Positions 10,779 to 36,135 of a DNA stretch of 64,000 bases are shown here, piece after piece. Where the stretch lies: NCBI GenBank assembly GCA_013400115.1, contig VXBP01003618.1:1-64000 (forward strand). Reading direction: 5' to 3'. The position numbers and the translations under genes are program-made. The stretch comes from Rhinopomastus cyanomelas. Taxonomy: Eukaryota > Chordata > Aves > Bucerotiformes > Rhinopomastidae. The stretch's first letter is position 1. The number at the start of each line of letters is the position of its first letter. Under the pieces are notes generated by a model, which made no database searches, was not told the DNA's origin, and saw only the letters and a list, made by a program, of their open reading frames with translations.

Positions 10779-11924
10779 GTGTCAAGAGTTTGAGTGACAT
10801 CTTTTGGCTTTGGCTTGCTGGGTGTGGGCTCTGAGGGTGCTGACCCTTGGCTGATCTCCTCTTTGTGTGTTCTTAGTGGCCTTAAGGCTGCATGAAAGAT
10901 ATTGGGTGTTTATGGCAGTGGTAACAGGCATCACAGGGTACCCTTCCTGCTCCATGCAGTTAGACTTCTGCAAGGCCAGCATTTGCCCTCTAATTTCTGT
11001 CTCATTTGAGCACTGCCTTGAGGCTGGCCGCATGCCTTCAGCTGCAGAGCATCCTTCTCTGGCCTTTGTTTTTAAAACCTCGATGTGTGTGTGTGTGCAG
11101 CTGCCCTTGGCTGTGAGGTTCTTGGGCACCATACAGAGCTGATTATTTCTCTTGGGTTTGGAGTGACTCTGGAGATGCTGACTGCTGGATGTGCAGCTCA
11201 GCAGCAGCAGCAGTTCCTCCCTTTTGCTGTGGCTCTGTGGGCAGGTCGTGACCCTGAGAACAGTGGGTCTGGCAGTGTCAGTGTGTCCTGACCGCAGTGG
11301 AAGCCTCGTCAGAGGTTTTGTGCAGCTGACTGTAGCCTCCTGCAGTGTCTGCTTTCTGACACTCCTATCAAAATAAGGAGAAGAACTTGTGCTCATGACA
11401 CAGCCTCTGCAGTGGCTGCCACCTTAGCATTCTGATTTCCATTGCCTCTTTTGAACTCTAGCATCCAAGCTCTAGGGTTTGTTTCGGTATCCCTTAGGAG
11501 CTGGAACTCTGCTGTGTTTCGGTGATCTCACTTCTGGCTTAGTTAGACATCAGCCGGTCTTCTCAGAGACCTTTTATTCTGTTGTTTGACATTGAGTTGG
11601 CAGAGGTCCCAAGGAAGATTCTCCTCCCTGTTTTTATGGGTAGGTTTGCTTCCCAATTACATAACCTTGCTCTTTCTCCAGGTAGCAAAAGCAGGTCTCA
11701 CAGTGTGGGTGATTCTTGTGAAGAAAAGCCTGTGTCCATTTCTACATGCTGCCATTGCTCTCTGTCTCCCAAATGTGGTCACTCATTCTTGCTGTGGGTC
11801 AGACAGACCTGTTTTCCACAGGAAACTGTCTTCCAGAACCCAAATGTCTTTATGCAACTACTATATCCTTAACCACTTTATCCTATAGAAGAGTTTGCTG
11901 ATGAAAATCTGTGCCCACTTCAGA

Positions 11925-12592
11925 GAATCAGAGTGGAAGGGACCTCAAAAGATCATCCAGTCCAATCCCCCTGACGCAGCAGCATCCTCTAGACCCAGTT
12001 GCGCAGGAATATGTCCAGGTGGGTTTTAAACATCTCCGGAGAAGGAGATTCCACAACTCCCCTGGGCAGCCCCTTCCAGTGCTTGGTTGCCCTCACTGTG
12101 AAGAAGTTCCTTCTTGGATTGATGTGGAACTTCCTATGTTCCAGCTGACACCCATTGCCCCTTGTCCTATCACTAGATGACACTGAGCAGAGCCTGGCTC
12201 CATCCTCCTGACACCCACCCTTTCCCTATTAATGAGGTCACCCCTTAGTCTCCTTTTTTCCAAGCTCAAGAGGCTCAGCTCCCTCAGCCTTTCCTCATCA
12301 GAGAGATGATCCACTCCCTTCATCATCTTTGTGCCTCTGTGCTGGGCTCTCTCCAGCAGCTCTGTGTCCTTCTTGAACTGAGGGGCCCAGAGCTAAACCA
12401 AATCATCCAGATGTGGTCTCACCAGGGCAGAGAGGAGTCAGGGAACTACTGGAGAGGGACCAGTGGAGACCAGGGAGGAGAACCTCTGTTGATCTACTAA
12501 CTACTCCACTTCTGATCCATCCCAGGATGCCAATGGCCTTCTTGGCTACAAGAGCCCATTGCTGGCTCATGGCCATGCTGCTGGCCACCACA
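11925..12592 (-). repeat. CR1 LINE fragment, about 670 bp
   Basis: A 3' tail (somewhat shortened at 11925) through the 3' UTR and the end of ORF2. Read in sense it gives a degraded LINE C-terminal frame; it is not a host gene. Confidence 0.9.
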
Positions 12593-12755
12593 CAGAAAAT
12601 GCTGGTGGGTCATCGGCAGTTTGACGGAAGCTGCAGTTATTGCCTTGACGTTATCGCTTGTGCAAGTTGTGGTCAGTTCAGGGTTGTGTAGGGAGAGAGA
12701 GAAGTGAGCTGGGTTTGCTGAGGCATAAGTAGACCAGAAGTCTGTCTTATCACTG

Positions 12756-12906
12756 AGTCACAGAACATTAGGGTTTGGAAGGGACCTTGAAAATTCAGCT
12801 AGTCCAATCCCCTTGCCACAGCAGGATGACCCAGACCAAGTGACACAGGAGGGTCTTAAACATCTCCAGTGAAGGAGACTCCACAACGCCCCTGGGCAGC
12901 CCCTTG
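12756..12906 (-). repeat. CR1 3' fragment
   Basis: Only the tail and the adjoining 100 bp remain. It begins at GAGTCACAGAACATTAGGG. Confidence 0.9.
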
Positions 12907-13412
12907 ATCTAGGAGATCAAGTAGTTGGCTCCTGATTTCCCTGGTCCTGTTTTATCTCCTCTCTTTAGCCTTCTAGCAGTAGGCATCATAATCTAAGCTT
13001 TCTGTGATTCCACCATGTCGTCTGGCGTCCTTGTTTGTATTGTGGCTTCAAGACAGAAGCCATGAAGCTTCCAGCTTTTTCCTCTTCCAGCTCTTGCGTG
13101 TGGGAGCAGGTTTTGGAGGCAGAGAAGTGGGCTGCTGAAACTGCTGATGCTCAGTGGTTTCCTGGTTATGCACTTGCATACAGGAGGAAGGTTTCTGCCT
13201 GTCAGGATGTGCTAGCTGATGGATTCCCAGCTGATGGCTTCAGCTGCCGTGAAGCTCTGTGCATGCATGTTCTTTCCCTGTCTTCCTGCATCACCCCTCA
13301 AATTGGGAGCAGGAGAGGGAGGGGACAGGAGGTGGAAAGCCAGGCTGTTCTAGCAGCTCCCTGTGAATAGGGAAGATGTGCTAACTAGAGCAGAAAAGTG
13401 CTGGTGGATCAC
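12907..13412. other. Unique sequence, nothing recognised
   Basis: Non-repetitive sequence between two CR1 copies, upstream of the first KLC4 coding exon. No exon or motif could be supported. Confidence 0.4.
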
Positions 13413-14040
13413 CAGGATCACAGAGCTGTCGGGGTTGGGAGGGACATCTAGGGATTGTCTAGTCCAGTCCCCTTCCCTGCCCAAGCAGGGTTGCATCCAG
13501 GAGGGGTTTGGATGTCTGTTGGGAAGGAGACTCCACAACCTCTGTGGGCAGCCTCTTCCAGGGCTTTGTCACCCTCACAGTGAAGAAGTTTTTTCTGCAT
13601 AGCCAGATGAAGCTTCCTATGTCCTAGCTTGTTCCTGTTAATCCTTGTCCTGTCACTGGACACTGCTCAGAACAGTCTGACTCCATCCTCCCTGCAGCCA
13701 CCATGCACATGCTTACAGGCATGGGTGAGGTCTCCTCTGAGTCTTCTCAAGGCTGACCAGTCCCAGTGCTCTTAACCTTTCCTCGTGAGATAGACGCTCC
13801 CAGTCATCTTCATTGCTCTCCACTGGTCCCTCTCCAGTAGTTCCCTGACTCTCTTGAACTGGGGAGCCCAGAACTGGATGCAGTACTCCAGATGTGGCCT
13901 TAACAGAGTAGAGTAGATGGGGAGGACAACCTCTTTAGACATACTGGCCACGCTCTTCTCAATGCCCTCTAGGATAGTACTGGCCTTCTTGGCAATAAGG
14001 GCATATTGCTGGCTCATGACCAACTTATTATCCACCAGGT
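13413..14040 (-). repeat. CR1 LINE fragment, divergent subfamily
   Basis: The tail reads GGGGTTGGGAGGGACATCTA, so this belongs to a different, older subfamily than most neighbours. About 630 bp are retained. Confidence 0.85.
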
Positions 14041-15099
14041 TGCCTCTTTCTTGGAGACTTGGGCTGTGACACCTGCAGAACTGTGTGGGATGCAGCAGAA
14101 GAAGCTAGGAGCTGGGCCCTCCAGTTCCTGAGGAACCTGCTGGAAAACTATTCCTTCTTCCTTTTGGAATCAGATCCTCCCCCTGCCAAAGGCTAGCTGG
14201 TGTCTCCTCTGTGTAGGAGCCTCTGAATGGTTCTTCTGCCCAGATAGATGACACTGTGTCCTTTATTGAATGTGTGGGAGTAGGAAGAGAGCTTGTACAG
14301 CAGTCTCAGCCTACCTGACCTTGGTGTCAGCTGCCAGAGTATGCGTGCTTCCTCTCTGGAGGGCTGGGCACCATGTGCAGACCCACCAGCTCCAGGGAGA
14401 GTTGGAAAGAAGGCTCTGTAGGGAAGAAGACCCTTTGAAGGGATAAGATGGTGCTGGAGTTGAAGGACTGGTGGTTTAAGATGCAGCCCAGCAGTTCCTC
14501 AGTTAAGTAGTTCTGCACAAGGCAGAGTTACAGAGGCTGGCTTGCCATGCGTCTGGGCTTTGTCTGACTCTCCAAGTGCAAGCTCTGTGGGCTTTTGGTC
14601 GTGGTTTGCCATGAGTTTTTCTTCCCAGTGTGTTTGTCTTGAACCTTAGAAGACAGCAGCAAAATCTCTACGTGGACATGAGTGAATCTTCCATGAAAGT
14701 TGCTGGCATTTCTTGCTGACCCAGCACAAAGAGGGACAGATGAAGAGGTGTCTGTGCTGCAGAGCTGTGTGAGCCTCAGGACAGAGCTCTGGTTTTGTTG
14801 AATGCTCAGTGTAAGGCTGTTCCTGGGGAGCTCCCAAGCATTGCTCAGGCTCCAGAGGGCTCCCACTTCCAGGTTTCTCTGGTTCTGAGTTTTGGACTGT
14901 GTTTCTTTATGAGCTGAAACCAGCGATGGGGCTGTTTCAGTTGTTACCTTGGCTCCGGTGGAAGCAGGTGAAGTGCCTCTTGACCTTTCCTGAGAAGCTG
15001 GCTGGACCCATTTCAGAGCAGGACAGCAGTGCTTTGCCATACGTGACAGTGCTAGTGTCCTTGGGGCTGCCAACATCTTCCTTCAGAGAGCAAGGAACC

Positions 15100-15230
15100 A
15101 TTGCATTGAAACAGGCTGCCCAGGGAGGGGGCTGGATAGCCATCCTGGGATGTGTTTAAAGGTTGGTGGCAGGGGGATTGGACTAGGGATTGGAAGGGAC
15201 CTCGAAAGATCATCTAATATTCTGTGATTG
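15100..15230 (+). repeat. CR1 3' end carrying an internal inversion
   Basis: A plus-oriented CR1 tail in which 33 bp (15184-15216) are the exact reverse complement of the usual sequence between GGGGGATTGGAC and ATATTCTGTG; see findings. Confidence 0.85.
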
Positions 15231-16154
15231 GTGGTGTAGGTTTGGAGCTTAGGGACATGGTTTAGTGGTGAGCTTGGGACAGTTGGGTTGATAGTTGGAC
15301 CCCAGGTGGGTCTTGCAGAGGGACAAAGACAAATCTCTGGCAGCTCTTCCCCCACCTCTTCCTACACAGCACCTGGGCACTCTGGCAGCCTCTGGCAGAG
15401 CTTAGTCCCAGCCTCTGGTATGGAGGAGGTGCTGCTGCCTGCACAGGGCATCAGAGCTGGCTGCCTTCAGCCCTGCAGGACTGATACTGAGGTGTGTGGT
15501 GGCTTTCCTGCTGTTGCAGAGTAATGTGAAGAGGTTGTTGGGGTGGCTCAGCTGAGAGGAGTCTGAGCTAGGGTTAGATGAGTAGGTCAAGGAGCAGCCA
15601 GGATACAGCTTAAGAAGAGGTCTCTCGTGCTCTGGTCTGCTGGGTTCTCCATGCAGGGGTCTCACAGCTGTGCTAACGCTGTGGGTTATGGCACTTGGTG
15701 CCCCTGTGCAAAAGGCAGTAGCTCTCGTGCAGCCAGAAGAGTGAGCTCTGACAGCCTCGTGCAGCAGTGGTCTGTGGGCAGTAGGCACATGCATTGCAAT
15801 CCCAGCTGCCATCTACAAGTCTTTGCTCTTAAGTGGCAGCTAAATCAGCTTTCCTTGCTGCTGGGAGTGTGGGGGTGTTGGAGGTCAGCATTCTAGCTTT
15901 TTTGTCTCCTGTCCACGTGTGCCACCTGCACTGGTTGGCAGCACTCTGTGCCATGAAAACGGAGACACGTGCCCTGACAGCTGCTTGCTGGCAGAGGGAG
16001 AGAGGAAGGCGAAGGCTTTGAGTAGGCAGCCAGTAGAGCATTTTCTGTCTGTTTGAAGGACACTGTGGCATGTGTATCTGGCTGTGGGTCTCTGAAACAG
16101 CACAGAGGCACTCAGGCTTTGTCTCTCTATCTGCAGGGCCGCAGGAGCAGGACT

Positions 16155-30557
<14,403 letters not shown>

Positions 30558-30917
30558 CCTGCCTGAGGTGCCCCCTGCGTCCGACCCTTCTGATGTTGGC
30601 GGCTCCACGGCTTCGCGCTGCACAGGGCAGCACCCGGCACTTTCCCCACCGCGACTGCTCTGTGTGTCGTCCCCCCGATCCCGGCTCCTGTGCCCTTCCC
30701 ACCCGGGGCCCCGCAGGCGGCCACCCCCACCCCACCTCCCGTCCCGGGGCTCGCAGCGCGCCCGCATGTCCCTCTGCCGCGGCGGCAGCCCGCTTCGCGC
30801 CACTCGCCCACGCTAGCCAGGTAGTCACGGCAGTCCGGGGCAGCGAGGCGGCGGCGGGAGTGCCCCGGTGTACTGCGGGAGGGGCTGCCCGGGGAACTGC
30901 TGTACTTTATTTTATTA

Positions 30918-30923
30918 AATAAA
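30918..30923 (+). terminator. KLC4 poly(A) signal
   Basis: AATAAA, 361 nt after the KLC4 stop. It lies at the edge of the CpG island of the next gene, which starts within about 150 bp. Confidence 0.85.
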
Positions 30924-31057
30924 ACCCACTGTAGAAGCGACCGCGGCTGTGCGGGGTCGGGGGCGCTGCGGAAGGGGCGGTGGGTTGCGGGCACGGGCGG
31001 GCTGCGCACTCGGGCGCCGCCTGCCGGCGCAGCGCGGCGCTGCGGGCGTCACGGCCG

Positions 31058-31065
31058 TGACGTCA
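31058..31065 (+). promoter_or_regulatory. Palindromic CRE (TGACGTCA)
   Basis: A perfect 8-bp cAMP-response element 43 bp before the ATG of the SOUL-family gene, within a CpG island. CREB/ATF binding at CpG-island promoters is well established; use of this site is inferred. Confidence 0.6.
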
Positions 31066-31107
31066 GGGCGGGCGGGGCGCTCCTCGCGTCCGGGTGCGGG
31101 CGGGGCC

Positions 31108-34100
31108 ATGGCGCGCATCAGGCTGGAGGACCTGGACGGGCTGGGCGACGAGGCGGCGGCCGGCGGCGGCGACAGCGGCGACGAGGAGGAGCGGGGCCGG
31201 CTGTTCGCACACTGGGAGGCGGTAGCCGCTACGCACCGAGTGCACCTGCCCCGAGGTGAGCGCTGAGCCTCGCCGCGGCGTGGCCTCGCTGCCACAGGGC
31301 GGCCCGGAGGGGCCCTGGGCTGGCCCGCGGAGGGTGCAGGGGGCCTTGAGGGGCCTGACAGCGCCCTGCGGGGTGGCCGCGGGGCCGGGCCCAGCGCGAT
31401 ACGAGACTGCCGGTGCCCGTCAGGCTCTGCAGCCGCCCGTCTCCTGTGCTTTGCCTTGCAGACATGGCAGGTCCCATCGCCCAGATGAGCCGGCACAGCC
31501 AGGCCCGTGAGGCTGTGCCTTACGTTACCCTCTCGCAGCACGAGAAGGTGAGGCCTGCTCCTCTCTGCGCACCCAGGGCTGTGTGTGCTGCCTGCGCTGG
31601 GTGCTGCTGCGGCCTGGGCAGCAGGACGAGGCTCTTCCTTGCAGAGACAGCAGCCGCACGTCAGCTCCTACGTCCCAGCCTTGTAGAGGCTTTTGCAGAA
31701 GCACTGCGGCCAACTCGGGAGTGGTGCGGCTTTCTGCCATTCCTGTGCCTTCTCCGGCGTGGAGTAAAGGCAGCGCGCAGCTTCCTTCACTTTAAAATTT
31801 TAAAGACTTGACTTTCATATTGGAGTCGGCTTGCTGTTCTCTCTGGGCTCCTGGCTTCTAGCTGCCTCCTTTACCAGCCTATCCTCTGCTGCTGGGGTGG
31901 GCTCAGCCAAGTGAACTTTCAGCTCAGAGCCTGCCCCCTGCCTTGCTCAGAAGACCTCTTGCTGCATACCCTGACCTCCTGCTGGGTTTGAGCATGTGCT
32001 GGTTATGTGGCTACTGGATGATGTAGAGATCTCAGCTGGCACAAGATGAAAATGCTCCTGTGGGACACGCAGGGCCAGTGGCCATGACTATGAGACCTCA
32101 GTGCGTGGTGCTGTCACAGCTGCCAATCCAAGCATGGTAGCTTCTCTCTGAAGGTCTCCTGTTGCACAAAAGGGTGCTTCTGAGTTTTGAGAAGTAACCA
32201 CGAGGAAGTGCTTGTCAGACTTGGTTCCTGTGTCTCTTCAGGCTTGGTTGGGCTTGCTACCAAGAAAACATCAATTGTCCTCTAGATGAGGAGAGCTTAA
32301 CAAACTTCTGGGCTGAGGTCCATCCCTCCTGCCTGTGAAACACACCTGAGCATGTAGGTTCTGCAACTCTGAACTGGGACTTCACCACAATCCATGTTCC
32401 TTTGCACCTCTGGGTCCCAGGGAGTTAGTCTGGGCTCTGCTCTATCGATGCCACTCTGAAGACTTCATGGGACTTGAAGATCTCTTGTTGCTGTTCACGT
32501 CTGCTCTGTGCTAGAGAAGGGTTCTTGGAGTTAGACTCTAGGTTCTGGGTGAAGAGACAGGGGTCACTTCCTGGCATCAGTACTGGGGGGAGTCTGGAGC
32601 TGGGGCACTTCAGGACACATTTCTGAGGCCAGTATTGATTACTCTACTGGAATTGCCAGTGCTACAAGACCTCATCCTTTTGAAGGAGCTTTGCTCTGTA
32701 TCCAGTCAGATTCTCCAGCTCTCACTGCAGGAACCTGTTGCCACTGAGTCTGTGTAAGGCAACTTCATTCTTTCTCTTGGCCAAGTCTCATCTTCTAGAC
32801 TGTTGTGGAAGGACCAGGCACTGTGCCTGTCTGGGTTGGTAGGTGCATTTGTGTGACAGATGAGATCTGCAAGTGGTCTAGAGGGATCGGTGCTTTCCTT
32901 GCCTGGAAAATGCTCTTGATCTGCTTTGCTTGGTGGGACTGTAGCAGGCATGGCCTCATCTAGAGGGCAAATGCTGGCTGGCCTGCAGTGTTTCGGGGCA
33001 CCCCACCGAGGCATTTAAGCAGTCCAGACACCTTCCTTCTGCCTTTGGTTTGGCTTTCTGAGCAGAGATCTGATTGGGATGGAGGCTGTGTTCACTGTTG
33101 AGGCTCATTACAACTTTGTGGCTCAGTCACTGCTGTGGAGCACACAAGCTTGGACAGGCACCCTGAGCTCTGTGGAACAAGGTTCTCTTGTGGCCACTGT
33201 AATATGGTTGAAGAGCAATCTGTGAGCAGGAAGACAAGGGCTGGCTACAGCTTCCCAGCCCCTCTTCAGGTAGTGCCTGTGGTTATAACTATGCTGTGAA
33301 CAGGTCCAGATGCCATTTCCTCCTTCCCTCTGCTGCCTTCCTGTGTTGGGTTTGTCCAGAAGACTGGACATCTGTGCTGGAAGTGACAGAGTCGGTTCCA
33401 TCCCACAAAGCTGTCCCCTCTGCACCCTATCTTTTCTTCCTCCTGTCAGTTCTTGTTCTGGGTGAAGGACACACAGATCATTAGGGGTTAGTAGGGACTT
33501 CCAGGGGTCATCGAGTCCAACCTCTCTGCTTGAGCAGGATCGTAAAACCTAATACAGGTCACACTGCAATGCATCCAGAAGGGTCTTAGAAGTCTCCAGA
33601 GAAGGAGACTCCACAACCTCCCTCAGCAGCCCCTTCCAGTGCTCTGGCACCCTTACAGTAAAGACATTTCTTCTCATGTTGAGATGGAACTTCCTGTGCT
33701 CCAAGTGACACCCATTGTCACTTGTCCCATCCCAGGGCACAAGTGAAAAGAGATTGTGTCTTTCTTCTTGACACCCAGCCCTCATGAATTTATAGACAGT
33801 GATTAAGTCCCCTCCTAAACGTCTCCTGTCCAAGCTGAAAAGTCCCAGGTCTCTCAGTGTCTCCTCGTAAGGCAGGTGCTCCAGTCCCCTAAGCATCCTC
33901 GTGGCCTCCGCTGAACTCTCTCAAGTCTCTGTCCCTCTGATCTGAGAGAAGGATGTGAGAGAAGTTTTGTTCCAGTCTTCACAGCGCTTCTGCTTGCTAG
34001 AGCTCTTCTGCCAGACTTCCCCTTCTAGTGGGTAGGAAGCTTTTTGTTATCTTGTGTGCACACAGTGCTCTGGGGAAAGGCCCTACACCCACCTCGTTGG

Positions 34101-35284
34101 AGGCCTTTTGGTCACTGGAAGCAGGAACAAACACCCTTGCGAGCAGGTAGACAATGGCTGGAGAGGAGCAGAAAGTCCTGTGCCTCCTGCTGAGGATGTG
34201 CTGCATTCCGTGTGCTTGCCAGGAGCCCCCAGGCCTCCTCACACCCTGTCCTGTCTGTGCTTTTCCTTTCACTGGCTTTTGCCCAGTGCTGTTAAGTGTC
34301 CTTGTCTGAGGCACTTGTGGTGCCAGTTCCCTTTGCCTTCTCCAGCCTCCTTTAGAAGCAGAGGATCTCATTTTGGCAGGGTCCTTGTCTCCCCGCTTCC
34401 TACCTGTGGGTGTTGGTTTTGCTGCCCACGGTGCTGCAGTGTCCTCAGTGTCCTCAACTCTGACTCCGCTTGTCTGTGGCCTGTTTCAGTGCGAGGAAGC
34501 AGCCTACGAGGAGCGGCGGTACCCAGCTGGGAAGTGGGCGTGTGTCACCAAAGGGGAGCCCATGTATGAGCAGAGCATCTCCATGAGCTTCATGAAGCTC
34601 ATGCGCTACATCTGCAAGGAGAACTCTGTAGGTGTGTGCAGGCAGGAGCCGGAGGGGGCTGGCAGGCTGCATGGAGGGAGGGCCCTGCCCTTGTTTAGCG
34701 GGGAGGAGGGCTGCTGCCACTGACCCAGCTGTCTCCTACTGAACCCACTGCCTTCCTACCTTCTTGCAGGTTGCTATCTGGGCATGACAGTGCCAGTGCT
34801 CAACGAAATCCGCCTGACCAAGGAAGGGACCGAGCTGGAGCGCGAGGTTGTAACTGCCTATTATCTCCCTGGAGAGTTCCAGCAAAACCCCCCTGTTCCC
34901 ATGGACCCTGAAATCCACATCACCGAGAGGGCACCACTCCGAGTTATAACCAGGTGACCCCAGCAGCAGAGGTTGTTTGCTCAGCTCAGCAGAGGTGTAT
35001 GAACTCCCCACGTGGCTACTGTGGTTCCTTGAGTAGAGAGATAGGAGCCCTGGCTTTGGGAAGGCAGAAAGCACTGGTTCTCTTGCTTATGTTGCTCCCT
35101 TTGCTGCAGGGTTTTTTATGGGATGACAACTGAGGAGACAATTCTACGAGAGATCAGTCTCTTCTGGGAGCTCTTGGGCTCCACAGACACTGTGCTCCGG
35201 GAAACCTACATCGTGGCTACTTATGAAAACCCCAGCGTCCCTCAGCGCCGCAATGAGATCTGGTTCGTCTGCCGAGCAGATTGA
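31108..35284 (+). CDS. SOUL/HEBP-family heme-binding protein
   Basis: The SOUL fold binds heme or related tetrapyrroles in HEBP1 and chicken retinal/pineal SOUL; function here is inferred. Exons 31108-31255, 31462-31547, 34490-34631, 34770-34953 and 35110-35284 (TGA) sum to 735 nt, or 244 codons, with all junctions GT-AG and in phase. Residues 1-48 are Gly/Asp/Glu-rich (GDEAAAGGGDSGDEEERG), with no signal peptide and beyond the usual family core of about 190 residues. The SOUL core starts near residue 80: YEERRYPAGKWACV (84-97), SISMSFMKLMRYICKENSVG, LGMTVPVLNEI (129-139), YYLPGEFQQNPPVPMD, then the closing RRNEIWFVC (233-241). GMTVPV and RRNEIW are family hallmarks. I cannot say which HEBP/SOUL paralogue it is. 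The start ATG is in a GCC-ATGG context. Confidence 0.9.
31548..34489. other. Large second intron of the SOUL-family gene
   Basis: 2.9 kb between the N-terminal exons and the SOUL core. Apart from a CR1 at 33472-33945 it looks unique and noncoding. The ACTTTAAAATTTTAAAGA near 31790 is a short A/T inverted repeat. Confidence 0.5.
33472..33945 (-). repeat. CR1 LINE fragment, TTAGGGGTTAG subfamily
   Basis: About 470 bp, with a tail resembling the copy at 58556 (ACTTCCAGGGGTCATCGAGT) rather than the common form. Confidence 0.88.
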
Positions 35285-36129
35285 ACCCTCTCTGTGACTG
35301 CAGCTGGACCTGCTGTAGACGGCAGTTCTGACCCAGAGAAGACGAAGGCGCTTCCTGACCCACTGTTCACCCACAAAACGACAGACCAGGAGACTGTAGG
35401 GTGGGTCTGCACACTTTGCTCCATGAAGACCTGGCCAGGGGAAAAACCTGCCTGGTCTGTACTTTGCCTGCCCTCACGGGCCAGCTGAGAGTGGAGCTGG
35501 CACAGAGGAGAGCCTCCGCAGCGGTCTCGTGGTGGGCACCACGTGGTGGGGGGCTCATGTAACTCTGTGAGCTTGCGCAAAGCATTAGCCTGACCTGAGC
35601 TTCACTCAGCTCTGAGCTGGGGTGGCAGAGCTGTGGTGAGCACCCTAGTGAGGATTTTGGTTGGCAGAGTCACAAGCTGATGATGTCCAGAAGGCAAAGG
35701 ACTCTGTAGGAGGTGTGGGGCTTGGTCTGGACTCTGGCTTGCTCCCTGGGGGAATGGTTGCCTGTTCCTAACAGAACTTCTGAAATGCTGCTACAGTGTC
35801 CTTGTAGGACAGTGGGATTCAAAGTGGGGAAGGACTTGTCGCAAGCAATATGTGGATGTTTCCTGAATGTTTCCTGCTGGGGTGACTGTCTTCAGACCGA
35901 GTGCCCCCCTGGCTGTCACTCGCTATCCCTCAGCCAGGACTGGGGTGCTGGCAGCCTTTGTCCGTTGGTTTCTGATGCTGTTTCGCAGACACGCTGCAAG
36001 CTGAGAGGGACAGGACCTGACAGCAGCAGCAGTGACACTGCTGCGTGTGGTGTTTTGCTTTGATCAGCAAGTTTCATACCCTTTAATACAGTCATACTTT
36101 CCTGGGGGAAGCTGGCAGTGCCAACAGTA

Positions 36130-36135
36130 AATAAA
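36130..36135 (+). terminator. Poly(A) signal of the SOUL-family gene
   Basis: AATAAA, 846 nt after the stop and the first canonical signal downstream, giving a 3' UTR of about 0.87 kb. No GT-rich element is obvious immediately after it, so the assignment is moderate. Confidence 0.55.

Larger units (their letters stand above)
30590..31260. promoter_or_regulatory. CpG island spanning KLC4 3' UTR and SOUL-gene promoter
   Basis: A G+C- and CpG-rich block covering the KLC4 3' UTR, the short intergenic gap and the first coding exon of the heme-binding-family gene. No TATA box was seen. Confidence 0.65.
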
